A stretch of 64,000 nt of DNA from Pseudofrankia saprophytica (GTDB lineage Bacteria > Actinomycetota > Actinomycetes > Frankiales > Frankiaceae): the NCBI RefSeq assembly GCF_000235425.2, contig NZ_KI912266.1:3923293-3987292 (forward strand), in the 5' to 3' direction. The translations under genes and the position numbers were made by a program. Shown piece by piece: positions 35,353-43,545 of the stretch. The stretch's first letter is position 1. Every line of letters starts with the position of its first letter. The notes under the pieces are model-generated. The model did no database searches. It had not been told where the DNA came from and was given only the letters and a program-made list of their open reading frames with translations.

Positions 35353-35571
35353 TCAGCCGATGACCGCCGGCGCGAGGGCGGCCGCCGTCAGGCGGGCCGG
35401 GGTGCCGGTGCCGTCGGCTGGGACGGTCCACAGGTCGGCGCCGTAGCCGCCGGCGAGGGCGTAGGCGACGGTGTGGTCGTCGAGCCACACGGCCTGGTCA
35501 TCGACGCTGCGAAGAACGGGCCTCCCCTCGGGGAGGCCCGTTCCAGCGCGTGAACCCGGCGGCCGGGACGA
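35353..35571 (-). pseudogene. C-terminal remnant of a WD40/TolB-like beta-propeller protein
   Basis: A minus-strand open frame of 72 codons without a start codon, bounded upstream by a TGA at 35572-35574 and ending in TGA at 35353-35355. It reads PEGRPVLRSVDDQAVWLDD, then HTVAYALAGGYGADLWTVPA and DGTGTPARLTAAALAP, the recurring pattern of a PD40 propeller blade and C-terminus. Upstream blades are absent, so the gene has been truncated, with later substitution or deletion. Confidence 0.6.
35514..35543. terminator. 14-bp GC-rich hairpin
   Basis: GAACGGGCCTCCCC pairs with GGGGAGGCCCGTTC around a two-base TC. It lies between the MarR gene (ends 35308) and the convergent secreted-protein gene (ends 35596), within the propeller remnant frame. 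A bidirectional terminator is the simplest reading. Confidence 0.6.
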
Positions 35572-35595
35572 TCATGCAGGCGGCCGGCGGCGGAT

Positions 35596-36111
35596 CTACC
35601 TGGTCGGAATCGACACGGTCACGCAGCCTTCCATACGGTCGACGGCCGGGTGTACGGGCGGCGCGGGCGCGGGTTCACGCAGCCCGATGAAGTAGGTGAC
35701 CACGCCCTCGAAGTCGCCTCCGAGGCGGACCTGGACGACGTTGGTGGTCGCCGGGACGGGGAACAGGTCACGCGGGGCCGTCGGCCCGCCGCGCTCGTCG
35801 TGGGCCGCGGCACCCCGGAGCACCACCTGGACGAACGACTGGCCTCGCACGGCGACGGGAAGGCCAGAGCCGTCCTGGATCAGCGCGGACCGCGGCACAT
35901 ACCGGGCCGTGACGTCCATGGGAGCGGCCGGTTGGAAACCGAACCGGATCAGGTCCGCGTGGGCGCTGGCCGCGTGGACGGTATGGATGCTCGTCAGTAC
36001 TGGCACGACGGGCGTCGCTGGCGGTCCGCCGGCTCGCGCCGGAACCGTCAGGACGGCCAGGCCCAGAGTGAGAAAGAACAGCGCACTCGCTGCCGTGCAC
36101 GACCTCTTCAT
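35596..36111 (-). CDS. Secreted AMIN-like domain protein
   Basis: A 171-aa exported protein. The signal peptide is clear: MKRSC, hydrophobic core ALFFLTLGLAVLTV, cleavage after PARA. The mature part resembles the AMIN-like domain of actinobacterial lipoproteins (ARYVPRSALIQDGSGLPVAV, SFVQVVLRGAAAHD, and an FEGVVTYFIGL strand). It has no lipobox cysteine at the cleavage site, so it should be released. ATG 36111 gives a proper signal peptide; longer frames do not. Function is unknown; AMIN-type domains bind cell-wall material or membranes. Confidence 0.72.
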   Translation of the reverse strand: MKRSCTAASALFFLTLGLAVLTVPARAGGPPATPVVPVLTSIHTVHAASAHADLIRFGFQPAAPMDVTARYVPRSALIQDGSGLPVAVRGQSFVQVVLRGAAAHDERGGPTAPRDLFPVPATTNVVQVRLGGDFEGVVTYFIGLREPAPAPPVHPAVDRMEGCVTVSIPTR

Positions 36112-36440
36112 GATTCGCCACCAATTTCCTTTCAGGTCCGGATGTTCCTGCCCGGGCCGTCGCGAGAAAGCCGTGGTGGAAACCGGGCGAGGCGGCGGAG
36201 AGCATCCGCCGGCCCGCTGACCAGAAGCCGGAATGAGCGTGTCGCGTGATTGACGTCGGTATGGGTGGCCCACCTCCGTTCGCCGCGCCCAGCATGCGCG
36301 ACCCCGGAGCCCGCCGCCAGTCGTCCCCATGGCCGTCCACCGCCGGTGGTGGCGACCAGCGGGGCGGGTGCGGCCGGCCGACACCGAAGGGCCGCCACCG
36401 GGCCCGACGCCCGCCCTCGAGGATCGCAGCCCGGACGGTA
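36112..36440. other. Intergenic region upstream of the secreted protein
   Basis: No gene seen. It should carry the promoter of the secreted-protein gene; no consensus boxes are clear. Confidence 0.4.
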
Positions 36441-36471
36441 TTGACTCTCCCGTTGCCGGAGGGTCGAAGCT
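36441..36471 (+). promoter_or_regulatory. MerR-type promoter with long spacer
   Basis: TTGACT at 36441-36446 is followed after 19 bases by GAAGCT, a weak -10. The spacer contains the imperfect dyad CTCCCG-TTGC-CGGAG. A 19-base spacer with an internal dyad is the classical layout for MerR-activated promoters, here just before the MerR gene. Confidence 0.5.
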
Positions 36472-36477
36472 CAACCC

Positions 36478-37317
36478 ATGTTCGAACCGGACCCCGTCGT
36501 GTCGATCGGTGAGTTCTCCCGCCTCACCTACCTGAGCGTCAAGACGCTGCGGCACTACCACGACGTCGGCCTGCTGGAGCCGGCCTCGATCGACCCGTCG
36601 ACCGGCTATCGGCGCTACTCGCTGGACCAGGTCTCGCGGGCGCATCTGATCCGCCGGCTGCGGGACCTGGACATGCCGGTGCCGGAGGTGCGCGCGGTCC
36701 TGCGGGCGCCCGACGACGGGGCGCGCGACGCGACCATCCGGTCCCACCTGGAGCGGATGGAGGCGGAGCTCGCCAGAACGCGGGGCGTCGTTGCCTCGCT
36801 GCGCGAGCTGCTCTCACCCGTACCGGCCGCGCCGCTGGCCGTGACGTTCCTGGACGTGGCGGCGCAGCCGGTCTTCGCCGTACGGGCGACCGTAGCGGCG
36901 GCCGACGCGGGTGACTGGTACGCGGACGCACGGCTGCTGCTGGACTCCGCGCTCGCCCACGTCGACGTGCGCGCGGCCGGGCCGCACGGGGCGACCTGGT
37001 CCCACGAGTACTTCGAGGACGAGCGCGGCGAGGTCGTGGCGTTCGTGCCGGTCCCGCCCGGCGCCTCGCCTCGCCCGCGGGATGCCGCCGCGGGCGTCGA
37101 GGGCGTCGAACTGGCCGGCGGACGGTTCGCCGTCGCCGAGCACATCGGCGGGTTCGACGACTTCGACCGCACGTACGGCGCGCTCGGCAGCCATGTCGTC
37201 CGCCACGCGGCCGGCCTCTCGGACGCGATCCGTGAGGTCTACCGCGTCGGGCCGGGCGGCGACGACCCGTCCGCCGCTCGTACCGACGTCTACTGGCCCG
37301 TCCAGGCCGCCGCCTGA
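36478..37317 (+). CDS. MerR-family regulator with GyrI-like effector domain
   Basis: A 279-aa regulator of the BmrR type. Residues 1-75 form the MerR HTH (SIGEFSRLTYLSVKTLRHYHDVGLLEPASIDPSTGYRRYSLDQV), then a dimer coiled coil (RSHLERMEAELARTRGVVASLRELL), then a GyrI-like ligand domain (VTFLDVAAQPVFAVRAT... VAEHIGGFDDFDRTYGAL). Such proteins bind drugs or other bulky lipophilic molecules and twist the promoter DNA. No ribosome site is clear before ATG 36478. The VOC gene 100 bases downstream may be co-transcribed. Confidence 0.87.
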   Translation: MFEPDPVVSIGEFSRLTYLSVKTLRHYHDVGLLEPASIDPSTGYRRYSLDQVSRAHLIRRLRDLDMPVPEVRAVLRAPDDGARDATIRSHLERMEAELARTRGVVASLRELLSPVPAAPLAVTFLDVAAQPVFAVRATVAAADAGDWYADARLLLDSALAHVDVRAAGPHGATWSHEYFEDERGEVVAFVPVPPGASPRPRDAAAGVEGVELAGGRFAVAEHIGGFDDFDRTYGALGSHVVRHAAGLSDAIREVYRVGPGGDDPSAARTDVYWPVQAAA

Positions 37318-37320
37318 GAA

Positions 37321-37374
37321 CCGACCCATCCGATCCGACCGACCCATCCGATCCGACCGACCCATCCGACCGAC
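37321..37374. repeat. Three tandem 18-bp repeats
   Basis: Unit CCGACCCATCCGATCCGA at 37321-37338 and 37339-37356, with a degenerate third at 37357-37374. Further CCGACC-like pieces continue to about 37400. It lies between the MerR and VOC genes; likely replication slippage. Confidence 0.85.
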
Positions 37375-37417
37375 CCGATCTGACCGACTCGACCAACCCG
37401 ACCGAAAGGGACCTCCG

Positions 37418-37744
37418 ATGTCTCTCGCCATTGCCAACGTGGTCGTCGACAGCACCGACACGCTCGCGCTCGCGCGGTTCTGGTCCGACCTGCTCGGCGC
37501 GCCGATCGCCGACGGCGCCACCGCCGACTGGGCGACCGTCACGAGCACGCCGCCGTTCTCCTTCGCGCTCGTCCCGGACAGGAACCCCGGCAAGAACGTG
37601 CTGCACGTCGACCTGGCGTCCGCGGACGCCGCGGCCGAGGTCGACCGGGCGGTCGGCCTCGGCGCGAAGCGGGTCGCCGACCACGATGGCTGGACGACCC
37701 TGGCCGACCCGGAAGGCAACCTGTTCGACATCGCCGGCCTCTGA
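37418..37744 (+). CDS. Glyoxalase/bleomycin-resistance (VOC) superfamily protein
   Basis: A 108-aa VOC-fold protein: IANVVVDSTDTLALARFWSDLLGAPIAD, then NVLHVDLAS and LADPEGNLFDIAGL. AAAGGG at 37405-37410 sets ATG 37418. Metal ligands are only partly conserved, so it may be a binding protein or an enzyme. The MerR gene upstream responds to bulky drugs in its family, which makes a resistance role possible, but this is inference. Confidence 0.82.
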   Translation: MSLAIANVVVDSTDTLALARFWSDLLGAPIADGATADWATVTSTPPFSFALVPDRNPGKNVLHVDLASADAAAEVDRAVGLGAKRVADHDGWTTLADPEGNLFDIAGL

Positions 37745-37907
37745 ACCGCCGGCTGCTGACCTTCCCCTCCGGGACACGCTCCCAGCGCATGATCGTATGG
37801 ACCAGCTCCTGGGGCAGCCCGTGCCTGTCGGCGAACGTTCCCCGCCATCCCGCGCGGCGTGTAGTCGACCGCGTGGCTGACCACGAGGCGACGCGTCCGC
37901 ATCGATG

Positions 37908-37939
37908 GCGCGGCGTGCGACGCGCGTCGCACGCCGCGC
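37908..37939. terminator. 32-bp perfect palindrome, bidirectional terminator
   Basis: GCGCGGCGTGCGACGC is followed directly by its reverse complement. It lies eight bases after the stop of the lipase gene on the minus strand and 160 bases after the VOC gene on plus. The position fits termination of the convergent pair. Confidence 0.7.
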
Positions 37940-37946
37940 GGGCGCT

Positions 37947-39230
37947 TCACCGCTGGGTGAGGTCGCGCAGGAGCCGCAGTGAACCGAGGGCGGAGACCGG
38001 GAGCCGGGCCGTGACCGGCCAGGCCTTCGGTAGCGGGAGGTGCCGCATCGACGGCAGTGGAATCGACGGCAGTGGAACAGGCAGAGGAACACGGCACCGC
38101 GGAAGATCGGAGATCTTCTCCGTCCGGTCGTCGCCGTACTCGCTGCGGTGGTTGGCGCAGGCCTCGATGTAGTTCTGCGGGAAGTGATCGGAGATCGTGT
38201 AGGGCAACAGCCCGCTGAAGATCGGGATCTGCTCCAGGGGAAACGCGAGGAAGGCCCCACCGAAGCCAAGAATGCTGGGCATCTGGCGGATCGGCCGAGT
38301 GCTCGCCGTCCACTGCCCGTCGTAGCGGTACTCGGCGCCGAAGTGGGTGAAGGGGCCGAGGTCGGCGGCCGGTACCCGGGGCACCGGGTCCTGCCGGTAG
38401 ATGTAGCGAAACACCGGCGCCCGGTACGCCCGCGGCACGGTCGCGTAGCCCTCGTCGATCCCGGCCGGGCCGACCATGGGCTGACCGAAGGTGTAGACGG
38501 CCCGCAGCGCCGTACCGAGCTCGTCCTGGTACGCGGGGTCGGTCATGAGCATCAGGCCCATGATCGCTGCCATGGCTCCACCGAGGCTGTGGCCCGTGAC
38601 GTAGAGCGCCGGTCTTTCGCGGTCGGCGAGCCGCGCGGGCGCGGGTGAAGGCTTGCCGGCGTCCTCCAGGGGCCGCCTCGCCATCGCGAACTGAAGGGTC
38701 CGCAGGACCTCGGACCTGGTCGACCGCAGATTCCGGTAGAAGCCGGCGTGCACGGGGTAGGCGCTGCGACCGCCGAGATCGACCAGGCTTGGCTCGCGCG
38801 AGTGGATCTCCATGTCCGTAAGCCAGTTCATCAGGCTGGACGGGTCGGTGCCGCGGTATACGAGAATGACGACGTCTCGGTTCTCGCTCTGCACGACGAA
38901 AACCGTCGAGCGTATGAGCATGGCGTCGTTTCGCTCGGTGATGATGCGGCACCTGTTGCGGGGCAGGCCCATCCGCACCAGCATGGCGGACAGTGCGTTG
39001 ATACCCCGCGGCTCGTCAGGGTCGCGCTGGGTGGACTCGACCTCCCCGTACGCGTACCCGGAACAGACCGCCAGAACGTGGCGGACCACGTCATCCGGCT
39101 GGTCGTCACGCGCGAGCCCGGCCAGGCGTCGTTCCAGACCTCGATACACCGGGAAATTCTTGCTCTTCACGTCGCGCTTATAAGGTCGAATATCGTCGTA
39201 ACCCAGAACCTGGGCGTTACTAATCAGCAT
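37947..39230 (-). CDS. Lipase, class 3 family
   Basis: A 427-aa alpha/beta hydrolase of the lipase_3 (fungal-type) family. The lid/oxyanion region is VILVYRGTDPSSLMNWLTD, the nucleophile is in VTGHSLGGAMAA, the acid in YIYRQDPVPRVP and the histidine in ISDHFPQNYIEA. The family normally opens with the region that here begins at residue 60. GAGGG lies seven bases before ATG 39230. No signal peptide is seen, so it is probably cytosolic or exported by another route. The last 50 residues are Pro/Arg/Leu-rich and of no known type. Confidence 0.85.
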   Translation of the reverse strand: MLISNAQVLGYDDIRPYKRDVKSKNFPVYRGLERRLAGLARDDQPDDVVRHVLAVCSGYAYGEVESTQRDPDEPRGINALSAMLVRMGLPRNRCRIITERNDAMLIRSTVFVVQSENRDVVILVYRGTDPSSLMNWLTDMEIHSREPSLVDLGGRSAYPVHAGFYRNLRSTRSEVLRTLQFAMARRPLEDAGKPSPAPARLADRERPALYVTGHSLGGAMAAIMGLMLMTDPAYQDELGTALRAVYTFGQPMVGPAGIDEGYATVPRAYRAPVFRYIYRQDPVPRVPAADLGPFTHFGAEYRYDGQWTASTRPIRQMPSILGFGGAFLAFPLEQIPIFSGLLPYTISDHFPQNYIEACANHRSEYGDDRTEKISDLPRCRVPLPVPLPSIPLPSMRHLPLPKAWPVTARLPVSALGSLRLLRDLTQR

Positions 39231-39456
39231 TTTTCGGCCCTCGAGCTCTGTCCTCGTTTTCCGCGGCCCAGCTTGTCGGCCCCAGTCTCGCGGGCCGTTG
39301 CGCGATACGCCGGACGTCGACCGGGCCACGTCCTCGGTGTCGGCTACCCGGTGTCGGCCGGCTGGCTCGCGCGTGAGCGACCGCGGTGCCTGTTGGCCGC
39401 CCCGGGCTCATCGGTCAAGGCGCCGGTCCGGGTTCCGGGGGTTGCGGGCAGCGCCT

Positions 39457-39483
39457 GTATACCGGGTATGCTACTGGGTATAC
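39457..39483. promoter_or_regulatory. Probable PadR operator
   Basis: GTATACC and GGTATAC form an inverted repeat over 27 bases with an extra GGGTATG in the middle. It lies 20 bases upstream of the PadR start, the usual place of an autoregulatory site for the PadR-ABC-FtsX operon. Confidence 0.6.
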
Positions 39484-39502
39484 CTCGAAAGGATGGGTGC
39501 CC

Positions 39503-40117
39503 ATGAGCGTGCGACATGCCCTGCTGGCCCTGCTGAGCGAGGGGCCGAAGTACGGGCTCCAGCTGCGCCAGGAGTTCGAGGCGCGCACCGGTGAGGTCTG
39601 GCCGCTCAACGTCGGCCAGGTTTACACGACCGTCGCCCGGCTGGAACGGGACGGACTGGTCGCCTCCGACGACAGCGAGGACCCGGGGCCGCAGCGGGCC
39701 TACCGGATCACGCCGGAGGGGGGCGAGGAACTGGCCGCCTGGCTGCGGACACCGCCGGCGGCAGAGGCTCCGCCCCGGGACGAGCTGGTCATCAAGATCC
39801 TGGTGGCGGCACGGCTGCCTGGCGTCGACGTCGCCCAGATCATCCAGGCGCACCGGCGCCACCTGGTCGAGACGATGAGCAGGTTCACCCGGCTGAAGCA
39901 GGACGCCACCGAGGACGACCTCGGCCTGCTCCTGGTCGCGGACGCCGAGATCTTCCGGCTGGAGGCGTTCGTGCGGTGGCTGGACGCCGCGGACGCGCGC
40001 CTGCGTCACCATGCGCCGGTGGCCGTTTTCCCGGCGGTCCCTTCGACGGCCGAGGGCCCCACCGCCGCGGCGGGGGCGCCGGCACGGCGCGGCTCGGGCG
40101 CGAGGGCGGCCCGATGA
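39503..40117 (+). CDS. PadR-family transcriptional regulator
   Basis: A 204-aa winged-helix regulator. The PadR signature is complete: HALLALLSEGPKYGLQLRQEFEARTGEVWPLNVGQVYTTVARLERDGLV, then RAYRITPEGGEELAAWL. The C-terminal helical half (residues 90-170) is of the Vir_act_alpha_C type and is followed by a Pro/Ala-rich tail. AAAGGA precedes ATG 39503. It is the first gene of an operon with an ABC exporter and probably represses it until a toxic substrate binds. Confidence 0.88.
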   Translation: MSVRHALLALLSEGPKYGLQLRQEFEARTGEVWPLNVGQVYTTVARLERDGLVASDDSEDPGPQRAYRITPEGGEELAAWLRTPPAAEAPPRDELVIKILVAARLPGVDVAQIIQAHRRHLVETMSRFTRLKQDATEDDLGLLLVADAEIFRLEAFVRWLDAADARLRHHAPVAVFPAVPSTAEGPTAAAGAPARRGSGARAAR

Positions 40118-40842
40118 CGACCACCATCCTCGAACTGCGCGGCGTGACGAAGGTATACGGCTCGGGTGCGACCGAGGTGCACGCGCTGACCGACGTCGAC
40201 CTGACCGTCCGGGCCGGCGAGATGGTCGCCGTGATGGGGCCGAGCGGCTCGGGCAAGTCCACCCTGCTCACGATCGCGGGCAGCCTGGAGCAGCCGACCA
40301 GCGGAGAAGTCCTGGTCGAGGGCACCTCGTTCGCCGGCATGTCGGCGGGCGACCGGGCCCGGATGCGCCGCCGGTACATCGGCTACGTCTTCCAGGACTA
40401 CAACCTGCTTCCCGGCCTGACCGCGGCCGAGAACATCGCGCTACCGCTGGAACTGGACGGGACGCGGGCCAGGAAGGCGGCCGCGGCCGCGCGCCGCGCC
40501 CTGGACGACGTGGGCCTCGCCGACCGGGCGCGCAGCTTTCCCGACGAGCTGTCCGGCGGGCAGCGCCAGCGGGTCGCGATCGCCCGCGCGCTCGTCGGCG
40601 AGCGCCGGTTGCTGCTGGCCGACGAGCCAAGCGGCGCGCTGGACACCCAGACCGGCGAGGTGGTCATGCGGCTGCTGCGCGGGGCGTGCAAGGCCGGGGC
40701 CGCCACGGTGATGGCCACCCATGACGCCCAGCTCGCGGCCTGGGCTGACCGGGTCGTGTTCGTTCGCGACGGCATGATGGTGGACGAGTCCGGCCCGGCG
40801 GCCGGCCCGGAGTCGCTGCTCGCCGCGGACGCGCCCCGATGA
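40114..40842 (+). CDS. LolD/MacB-type ABC transporter ATPase
   Basis: A 242-aa ATPase with Walker A GPSGSGKST, Q-loop FQDYNLLPGLTAAEN, signature LSGGQRQRVAIARALV, Walker B LLLADEPSGALD and H-loop ATHD. The GTNLPxLTA-type Q-loop context belongs to the MacB/LolD group that works with FtsX permeases. It overlaps the PadR gene and the permease gene by four bases each (ATGA), so all three are translationally coupled. It would power extrusion of a drug or peptide or move lipoproteins. Confidence 0.9.
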   Translation: MTTTILELRGVTKVYGSGATEVHALTDVDLTVRAGEMVAVMGPSGSGKSTLLTIAGSLEQPTSGEVLVEGTSFAGMSAGDRARMRRRYIGYVFQDYNLLPGLTAAENIALPLELDGTRARKAAAAARRALDDVGLADRARSFPDELSGGQRQRVAIARALVGERRLLLADEPSGALDTQTGEVVMRLLRGACKAGAATVMATHDAQLAAWADRVVFVRDGMMVDESGPAAGPESLLAADAPR

Positions 40843-43343
40843 GCGTGCAGGCGCCACCGCGCCCGCCCGCTCCGACACCCGCTCCCGGTCCCGGGCCGGC
40901 CCCGGATGGCCAGGACCGACGCGGCCCGGCCGAGGGCGGGCTGCCGGCCCGGCGGGCGATGGTGCGGTGGGCGTGGCGGATGCTGCGCCGCGAGTGGCGC
41001 TCCCAGGTGCTGGTGACGCTCCTGCTCCTGCTGGTCGTGACGGTCGCTGTGGTCGGCGGCACCGCCCTGTACAACGCCCCGCCGCCGTCCGACCCGGTCA
41101 TGGGCCGGGCCGACACCATCTACATGCTGAGCCCGCGGGACAACACCCAGGCGCTCGCCGCGGACCTCGCGACCCTGCGCGCCCGGTTCGAGGTGATCGA
41201 CGTCGTCGGTCACACTCCACGGCCGGCCCCGGGCCTCGCGCTCCCGGTCGACTATCGCGCGCAGTCGCCGCACGGGACGTACACCGCCGGGATCCTCGGC
41301 CTCGTCCGTGGCCGTTACCCGTCCGGGCCCGGCGAGGCCGCTGTGACCACGGGGATGGCCGAACTGCTCGACCTGCGTCTCGGCGGCAGCGTCGGGCTGG
41401 ACGGGCACCCGCGGGCCATCGTCGGCATCGTCGAGAACCCCAGCGACCTGAAGGACGACTTCGTCCTGGTGGCGCCTTCGACGGGCCCGCCGCCGAAGTC
41501 GGTGTCGGTGTTCGTCGGGGCCGACGTGCGCCACACCGACGACCAGAGCCTGAAGACGCTCTCGCAGCGCATGGGCCATGGGCCGGACCGCCAACGTGTC
41601 GTGATCGTCACGCTCATCCTGGCCGGGGCGACGATCCTGCTGCTCCTGGTCGCGTTCGTGGCCGCCGCCGGGTTCGCCGCCCTGGCCCACCGTCGGCTGC
41701 GCCAGCTTGGCATGCTCGCCGCCGTCGGCGCCACGGGCCGCCACATCCGACTGATGATGATCGCCACCGGTCTGTTGGTCGGCCTGGCCGGGGCTGTCGG
41801 CGGCACCGTCGTCGGACTCGCCCTCTGGCCGGCGGCGACGGGCTGGCTGACGTCGGCCAGCGGGCACCGGGTGGACCGGCTCAACATCCCGTGGCTCCTG
41901 GTCGGCGCCGTCGTGGCACTGGCGGTGGGGATGTCGGCCGTGGCGGCGTGGTGGCCGGCCCGGACGGTGTCCAGGCTCCCGGTCACTCTCGCGCTCGCGG
42001 GTCGCCCGCCCGTGCCGCGGTCCAGCCGGCGGCCGGCGGCGCTCGCCGTGGTCCTGCTCGCCGTCGGGCTCGGCTGCCTCGCCGCGGGGGAGAAGGACAG
42101 CCCGGCGCTGACGGTCGGGGGCACGCTGGCCACCGCGCTGGCGATCCCGTTCGCGGGGCCGTTCGCGATCATGCTGCTCGGGCGGCTCGGCGCCCGCGCC
42201 CCAATCGCGGTGCGGCTGGCGCTGCGCGACCTGGCCCGCCACCAGGCGCGGGCCGGGGCGGCCCTCGCCGCGATCAGCCTGGCGCTCGGCGTCCCCGTGG
42301 CCGTCGTCGTCGTCGCGACGGACATCCAGGCGACCCCGACGAGCGGGAACCTGAGCGATCGTCAGCTGATCGTCCGCATGGCCCAGCCCGGCGTCCCGGC
42401 CCAGGTCATCCCCATCCGGACGGAGTCACAGCTGCGCGACCTGTCGGCGGCGGTCGACCGGATGACGACCGGGCTGCCCGGCCCGACCGTGCTCCCGCTG
42501 GACATGGCGTACGACCCGGCCGCGCCAACCGAGGTCGAGCCCGAGGGCGGAGAGCCCGCCCGGCACGCCCAGGAGCTCGAGCTCCCGATGCACGGGCACA
42601 TGTACGAGGCCGTGTCGGTCTATGTCGCCACGCCGGAGCTGCTGCGGCTGCTCGGCGCCGACCCGGCCGGGATCCCCGCGTCCACCGAGGTGGTCACCAG
42701 CCGCGACGGTTCTCTGCGCCGGTTCAGCGCCGACCGTACCGAGGTGGAGCCGTCCACCACCCGGATCCGGGGCAGCGGCTACTCCTCCCTGCCGGACACG
42801 CTGTTCACCGCCGGCACGGTGCGTCGCTGGGGGCTCACGCCCGTGCGCGCCGGATGGCTGGTCGAGTCCGCGCAGCCGATCACCACGGCGCAGCTGGCCG
42901 CGGCCCGCAGCCTCGCCGCCGAGGCCGGGCTGACCGTCGAGGCCCGCGACGGGCAGGGATCCGTCGGGACGGTCCGGGCCGGCGCCACGGCCGGTGGGCT
43001 GCTCGTCGCGCTCGCCGTGCTGGCGATGGCCGTCGGCCTGATCCGGGGCGAGGGTGCCGCCGACCTGCGGACCCTGACGGCGACGGGCGCGACCGCCCGG
43101 GTCCGGCGCACCATCACGGCGGCGACGGCGGCCGGCCTCGCCCTGCTCGGGGTGCTGCTGGGAACGGCCGGCGCGGGGCTCGGCCTGCTGGCGGTGTACC
43201 GGCACGACCTCGGGGTGTTCGGCCGCATACCGGCGATCTACCCGCTGCTGTTCCTCGTCGGAGTGCCGCTGGCCGCCGCGGTCGGCGGCTGGCTCATCGC
43301 TGGGAGGGAGCCGGCGAACATCGCGCGCCGCCGCGGGGACTGA
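40839..43343 (+). CDS. FtsX-like ABC permease
   Basis: An 834-aa permease of the FtsX/MacB superfamily. A Pro-rich cytosolic start (residues 1-40) precedes the first helix (VLVTLLLLLVVTVAVVGGTAL). An extracytoplasmic domain follows, then a central group of helices (VIVTLILAGATILLLLVAFVAAAGFAALAHRRLRQLGMLAAVGAT), a second copy of the fold, and helices at the end (LLVALAVLAMAVGLI ... IYPLLFLVGVPLAAAVGG). The RQLGMLAAVGAT block is the coupling helix of this family. The partner ATPase is just upstream. Confidence 0.88.
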   Translation: MSVQAPPRPPAPTPAPGPGPAPDGQDRRGPAEGGLPARRAMVRWAWRMLRREWRSQVLVTLLLLLVVTVAVVGGTALYNAPPPSDPVMGRADTIYMLSPRDNTQALAADLATLRARFEVIDVVGHTPRPAPGLALPVDYRAQSPHGTYTAGILGLVRGRYPSGPGEAAVTTGMAELLDLRLGGSVGLDGHPRAIVGIVENPSDLKDDFVLVAPSTGPPPKSVSVFVGADVRHTDDQSLKTLSQRMGHGPDRQRVVIVTLILAGATILLLLVAFVAAAGFAALAHRRLRQLGMLAAVGATGRHIRLMMIATGLLVGLAGAVGGTVVGLALWPAATGWLTSASGHRVDRLNIPWLLVGAVVALAVGMSAVAAWWPARTVSRLPVTLALAGRPPVPRSSRRPAALAVVLLAVGLGCLAAGEKDSPALTVGGTLATALAIPFAGPFAIMLLGRLGARAPIAVRLALRDLARHQARAGAALAAISLALGVPVAVVVVATDIQATPTSGNLSDRQLIVRMAQPGVPAQVIPIRTESQLRDLSAAVDRMTTGLPGPTVLPLDMAYDPAAPTEVEPEGGEPARHAQELELPMHGHMYEAVSVYVATPELLRLLGADPAGIPASTEVVTSRDGSLRRFSADRTEVEPSTTRIRGSGYSSLPDTLFTAGTVRRWGLTPVRAGWLVESAQPITTAQLAAARSLAAEAGLTVEARDGQGSVGTVRAGATAGGLLVALAVLAMAVGLIRGEGAADLRTLTATGATARVRRTITAATAAGLALLGVLLGTAGAGLGLLAVYRHDLGVFGRIPAIYPLLFLVGVPLAAAVGGWLIAGREPANIARRRGD

Positions 43344-43367
43344 CAGCGCCTGGGCAGGACAGCGGGC

Positions 43368-43408
43368 CGGGCGTTCAGCCGGCCCGAACTCCGTCGGCTG
43401 AACGCCCG
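43368..43408 (+). terminator. Terminator of the PadR-ABC-FtsX operon
   Basis: CGGGCGTTCAGCCG (43368-43381) pairs with CGGCTGAACGCCCG (43395-43408), 14 bp with a 13-base loop, 24 bases after the permease stop. Its presence argues against an early start for the GGDEF gene that follows. Confidence 0.75.
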
Positions 43409-43545
43409 TGCTGGTCACGCTGGTTGGCCCGATTTCAGCGGTCCCTGTATGGGCAGACTCGGCGTGGGTCGGCTGTGCCCGCGAGGTGAGTTCTCCGGCG
43501 CAGCCGGCGGACAGGGGTTTGCTGTATGCGCAGGCGAAGTACGTT

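Noticed and set aside
43408-43545. Early GTG start for the GGDEF protein
   Set aside because: The codon lies at the end of the terminator stem of the preceding operon, and the extra residues have no coding character.
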